From Alistipes onderdonkii (GTDB taxonomy: Bacteria; Bacteroidota; Bacteroidia; Bacteroidales; Rikenellaceae): DNA of 64,000 nucleotides. Below, piece by piece: positions 61,287 to 64,000 of this stretch (position 1 is the stretch's first letter; each line of letters starts with the position of its first letter). A model generated the notes under the pieces. It saw only the letters and a list, made by a program, of their open reading frames with translations, was not told the origin of the DNA and did no database searches. Location: assembly GCF_025145285.1 (NCBI RefSeq), contig NZ_CP102251.1:3782001-3846000 (forward strand). The letters are read 5' to 3'. A program made the position numbers and the translations under genes.

Positions 61287-62234
61287 TCAATAGATCGTCA
61301 CTACGTTTGTTTCCGAATTTTTCTTGTAAGAAAAGTCCGCGGTATACTGCAAAATGTGAAGGGCTTTGTCAATGCCGTCGTTCACACGAATTTTACCACT
61401 GACGTTTCTGATGTTCGGAAGTTTCTCAAGGGAGATGTCGATCTTCACGTCGAATGCCCGCTCGAATTTCTCCATCAGTTCATCGAAAGGCAGACCCGAA
61501 ATGTTGATAAGACCTTCCGTCCAGCACAATATTTCCGGATCGGTTATCGGTTCGATGAAAAGATGACCGTTCGAGAGATTAGCAATATCGTTAGGTTTCA
61601 GTATAATGTCTTTTTGCGTGGGATCGAGCCGGTTTGTAATTTGCACCCGACCTTGGAGCAATGCAGTCGAAAAGCGTTGGTGGCGCTCATCGGCCACAAC
61701 GTTGAATTTCGTACCCAACACCCGAATATCGGATGCGAAAGTTTCTACAACGAACGGACACCTCTCGTCATGTTCGACATCGAATACCGCCTCGCCGGAA
61801 AGCTTTACTCTGCGGAGATTCTTTTTGAATACGGATGGATATTCGATCTTTGCTCCGGAATTGAGCTGAACGCTCGAACCGTCCGGAAGCGTGAACTTCA
61901 AGCGTTGGCCGTAAGGAACCTGCAACGTGTTGATTTGCTCGGCAAGCATATCGTAGGTGCGTTCCTTGCTGATATATCCCCCGACGAACAGCCCGATGGC
62001 GAGCATGGCGGCAGCTTGTACGGTAATACGGACTACCTTTCTCCAGTGCACGGCGATCCAACTTGCTGGACGGATCTCTTCGCCGTACAACTCCATCATG
62101 TCGATCTGCATGTGCACCTCATCCGCGCAGCGCTGGAAGTCCTCCGGATTTTCGGAATGCCACCGTGCCACCTGTTCCAGCTCATCTGGGGTTGCTTCGC
62201 CGCGCAGAGCTTTGTATATTACCTCTTGATCCAT
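61287..62234 (-). CDS. FecR-family anti-sigma factor
   Basis: A 315-residue inner-membrane regulator. An N-terminal cytoplasmic part (about 1-65) binds the sigma factor. One transmembrane helix (about 70-88) follows, then a periplasmic FecR domain (about 110-215; LPDGSSVQLNSGAKIEYPSVF, RVKLSGEAVFDVEHD) and a C-terminal STN-like domain (about 240-315). It should pass the signal from the SusC STN domain. It is read towards susC and is divergent from the sigma gene. Confidence 0.92.
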   Translation of the reverse strand: MDQEVIYKALRGEATPDELEQVARWHSENPEDFQRCADEVHMQIDMMELYGEEIRPASWIAVHWRKVVRITVQAAAMLAIGLFVGGYISKERTYDMLAEQINTLQVPYGQRLKFTLPDGSSVQLNSGAKIEYPSVFKKNLRRVKLSGEAVFDVEHDERCPFVVETFASDIRVLGTKFNVVADERHQRFSTALLQGRVQITNRLDPTQKDIILKPNDIANLSNGHLFIEPITDPEILCWTEGLINISGLPFDELMEKFERAFDVKIDISLEKLPNIRNVSGKIRVNDGIDKALHILQYTADFSYKKNSETNVVTIY

Positions 62235-62496
62235 TATCTTGTAATTAAATTATATGCCGGCTTCATTGCTTTCTCTTTTTAAACGCATGAGCGAACCGAG
62301 TTTACAGCCTTTTTTATAAATAAATATATTTAATAATAATGTAAAATTATTTATTTAGCCAATGTATTGACAATGAGTGTGTTGATCGCCTGCGTTTGCT
62401 TCCCGGAACCTTATTTTGTTTCAAAAATATTTTCATTTCTTTTTTGCAGGCGCTTTCAAAACATCGGAAACGAAAAACCGGGGATGAATTCTCGAC
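62235..62496 (+). other. AT-rich divergent regulatory region between fecR and the sigma gene
   Basis: No gene. Markedly AT-rich at 62310-62360. A TATTTTTG on the minus strand at 62422-62429 could be a -7 box for fecR, but its -33 spacing is wrong. The ECF-type promoter cannot be assigned by eye. Confidence 0.5.
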
Positions 62497-62526
62497 TTGC
62501 ATTTTCGGGAATAATTGCTATCTTTG
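62497..62526 (+). promoter_or_regulatory. promoter of the ECF sigma gene
   Basis: TTG (62497-62499), 19 nt, TATCTTTG (62519-62526). The ATG at 62549 is 22 nt downstream. This is a housekeeping-type promoter. Confidence 0.78.
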
Positions 62527-62548
62527 GAAACAGTATCGAAAGATTGGG

Positions 62549-63130
62549 ATGGGGAAGCCGACGAAAATATTGACAGCCGAAGAGTTCGACAAGCTGTTCA
62601 ACGACAAGGAGCGTTTTATCCGAATCGCATACTCCTATATAAATGACATGGAGATGGCAACGGATATTACGACCGACGGCTTCATGTATTTGTGGGAACA
62701 CCGGGAACACCTTGACTTCGACGTGAATATCAAAGGCTATATTTACAATTACGTCAAGACTCGCTGTATTTCGCACCTGCGCAAGCGCAAATCCATGCTC
62801 AAAGCCCAAAGTGAACTTTATAAAAAGGAACAATGGCGGATCGAATCGAGCATCAATACATTATCCAACGAAGAACAGATCGGCAAACTGTTCCAATCCG
62901 AAATAATCGAGATTTACCGGCGCGAACTGGCCAAGATGCCGTCTCTTACCCGTAATGTATTTTTGGCAAGCCGTCTGGAGGATATGACTTACCATCAAAT
63001 TGCGGAAAAATTCAACCTGACCGTCCGGCAGGTTACTTCGGAGATTCAGCGGGCGAGCTTTTTACTGCGAACGCCGTTGAAAGACTATCTGGTGGGCATT
63101 GTAATTATGTTTATGCTGCTGCATAAATAA
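62549..63130 (+). CDS. ECF-type RNA polymerase sigma-70 factor
   Basis: A 193-residue sigma factor of the Bacteroidetes SusC-linked type. The region 2-like part (about 12-85) has IAYSYINDMEMATDITTDGFMYLW split over two helices, and the region 4-like part (about 125-180) has the helix-turn-helix MTYHQIAEKFNLTVRQVTSEI. A short hydrophobic C-terminus follows. It likely drives fecR/susC transcription when released. The ATG at 62549 was chosen because the promoter lies just upstream; the longer frame would begin before that promoter. Confidence 0.9.
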   Translation: MGKPTKILTAEEFDKLFNDKERFIRIAYSYINDMEMATDITTDGFMYLWEHREHLDFDVNIKGYIYNYVKTRCISHLRKRKSMLKAQSELYKKEQWRIESSINTLSNEEQIGKLFQSEIIEIYRRELAKMPSLTRNVFLASRLEDMTYHQIAEKFNLTVRQVTSEIQRASFLLRTPLKDYLVGIVIMFMLLHK

Positions 63131-63149
63131 TTAAGGAGAAAGCCGCAGG

Positions 63150-64000
63150 TCAGGCATCCCGGAGCGTCACCACGAACCGTGCACCCCCGGTATAGGTCGT
63201 GTCGAGCCCGATCGTTCCGCCCAATTTCTCCGCGATCAGCCGGCAGAGGCTCAAGCCCAGTCCAAGCCCCTGCGCAAAAGGATCGACCTTGTAGAAGCGA
63301 TCGAAAACCCTTTCCGCCAGCCCGGGTTCCACGCCGCAGCCGGTGTCGGTGACCGACAAGGTCAGCGTACCGGGCCCCGTCAGGCCGCATTCGACCGTCA
63401 CGGATCCCTGTTCGGTGAATTTGACGGCATTCTTCAGCAACTCGCGTACGAGCAGCGACACGTAACTCCGGTGCAACGGGAATACGATCTCCGGGGCCGC
63501 GAGCTCCAGCCGGTATTCAACGCCCTCCTTTACGGGCAGGTGTTCCATTTCGGCGCGGATAATCTTGCTGATGTCGAGCAGCTTCCGGGGCATTTCGGCA
63601 CTCGTATTATCCAGCTGCGACACTTCGAGCATATCGTTGATCAGCGAAGTAAAGAGCTGCGTATTGTCGCGGATGATCTGTGCGAATTCCCGGCGTTCCT
63701 CCTCCGAAAGATCCTCCCCGGCGATCAGCTCGGCAAAGCCGCTTATGGCATTGAGCGGCGTGCGTATTTCGTGGCTCATCGACCCCATGAAGTCCCGCTT
63801 GAGCCGCTCGCTCTCCTGCGCGCGCTGCGACTCGACCGACAGGTTGTGCTGCAGGTGCTTGATGCGCAGCAGGTTCCGCCACAGGTAGACAACGGCGATG
63901 ATGGCCAGCAGCAGGATCGTCAGGGCGAAGTAGAGCGAGTTCTGCCGTTTCTGAGCCAGCAGCAATGCTTTATCACGCTCAGCCTTGTCCAGCCCATACT
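63150..64000 (-). CDS. sensor histidine kinase, N-terminus outside the window
   Basis: A partial protein of at least 283 residues. One transmembrane helix (LYFALTILLLAIIAVVYLW) is followed by a short coiled coil and a HisKA domain with the phospho-acceptor His in GSMSHEIRTPLNAISGF. The HATPase domain has ELLKNAVKF, VTDTGCGVEPG and GLGLGLSLC. It ends without a receiver or AraC domain, so it is not a hybrid two-component regulator at its C-terminus. The frame stays open through 64000, so more lies upstream. It converges on the sigma gene, 19 nt apart. Confidence 0.88.
   Translation of the reverse strand, partial: YGLDKAERDKALLLAQKRQNSLYFALTILLLAIIAVVYLWRNLLRIKHLQHNLSVESQRAQESERLKRDFMGSMSHEIRTPLNAISGFAELIAGEDLSEEERREFAQIIRDNTQLFTSLINDMLEVSQLDNTSAEMPRKLLDISKIIRAEMEHLPVKEGVEYRLELAAPEIVFPLHRSYVSLLVRELLKNAVKFTEQGSVTVECGLTGPGTLTLSVTDTGCGVEPGLAERVFDRFYKVDPFAQGLGLGLSLCRLIAEKLGGTIGLDTTYTGGARFVVTLRDA

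Overview
The window looks like a chromosomal segment from a high-GC gut Bacteroidales, most likely Alistipes or another Rikenellaceae. The support is Bacteroidetes -33/-7 promoters (TTG, 19-21 nt, TAnnTTTG), FISUMP/fimbrillin-type lipoproteins, peptidase M64 and C69 families, a serC-serA-DUF1015 cluster, a 2-oxoacid:ferredoxin oxidoreductase operon and a SusC/SusD glycan locus. Genus assignment is inference. No rRNA, tRNA, CRISPR array, transposase or prophage gene was found.

Layout. 1-4.1 kb: a methionine operon (metY-metX-hom) behind a Met-rich leader peptide and a complete-looking transcription attenuator. 4.1-8.4 kb (minus): two FISUMP lipoproteins around an MFS transporter; then a double-CDGSH protein (plus). 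9.4-19.5 kb (minus): M64 peptidase, FloA, GH27 alpha-galactosidase, NfeD, a SPOR protein, TrkH, a HAMP-like sensor and MtaB. 19.6-24.2 kb (plus): metal-ABC permease, LptF, RibBA, Fmt. 24.4-31.2 kb: an endonuclease/exonuclease/phosphatase-family protein (minus), then a four-gene operon of FGGY kinase, MFS transporter, FAD oxidoreductase and secreted histidine phosphatase. 31.3-39.4 kb (minus): peroxiredoxin, the oxidoreductase operon with its ferredoxin, DUF805, and serC-serA-DUF1015. 39.5-44.5 kb (plus): yicC-gmk-nadD-ddl-DUF3109-M23. 44.6-47.4 kb (minus): yggS-proC and a lipoprotein. 47.6-50.7 kb (plus): C69 dipeptidase and LpdA.

51.1-63.1 kb is a glycan utilisation locus (minus: FecR-SusC-SusD-three surface lipoproteins-GH18 endoglycosidase) with a divergent ECF sigma gene. 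The SusC protein has an N-terminal STN domain, so glycan import is probably signalled to FecR and the sigma factor. One GH18 protein has an intact EndoH-like active site. Two other GH18-fold proteins have degenerate catalytic motifs and are probably glycan binders. In the susC leader there is a well-formed plus-strand promoter and, about 60-90 bp on, a hairpin with a T tract. Together they predict a short antisense RNA arranged like DonS of the Bacteroides fragilis Don N-glycan locus. The window ends inside a histidine kinase gene.

The two most notable points are the methionine leader-peptide attenuator (251-404) and the DonS-like antisense RNA (61087-61208). Four G/C homopolymers of exactly nine bases also stand out, one of them inside the susC reading frame.
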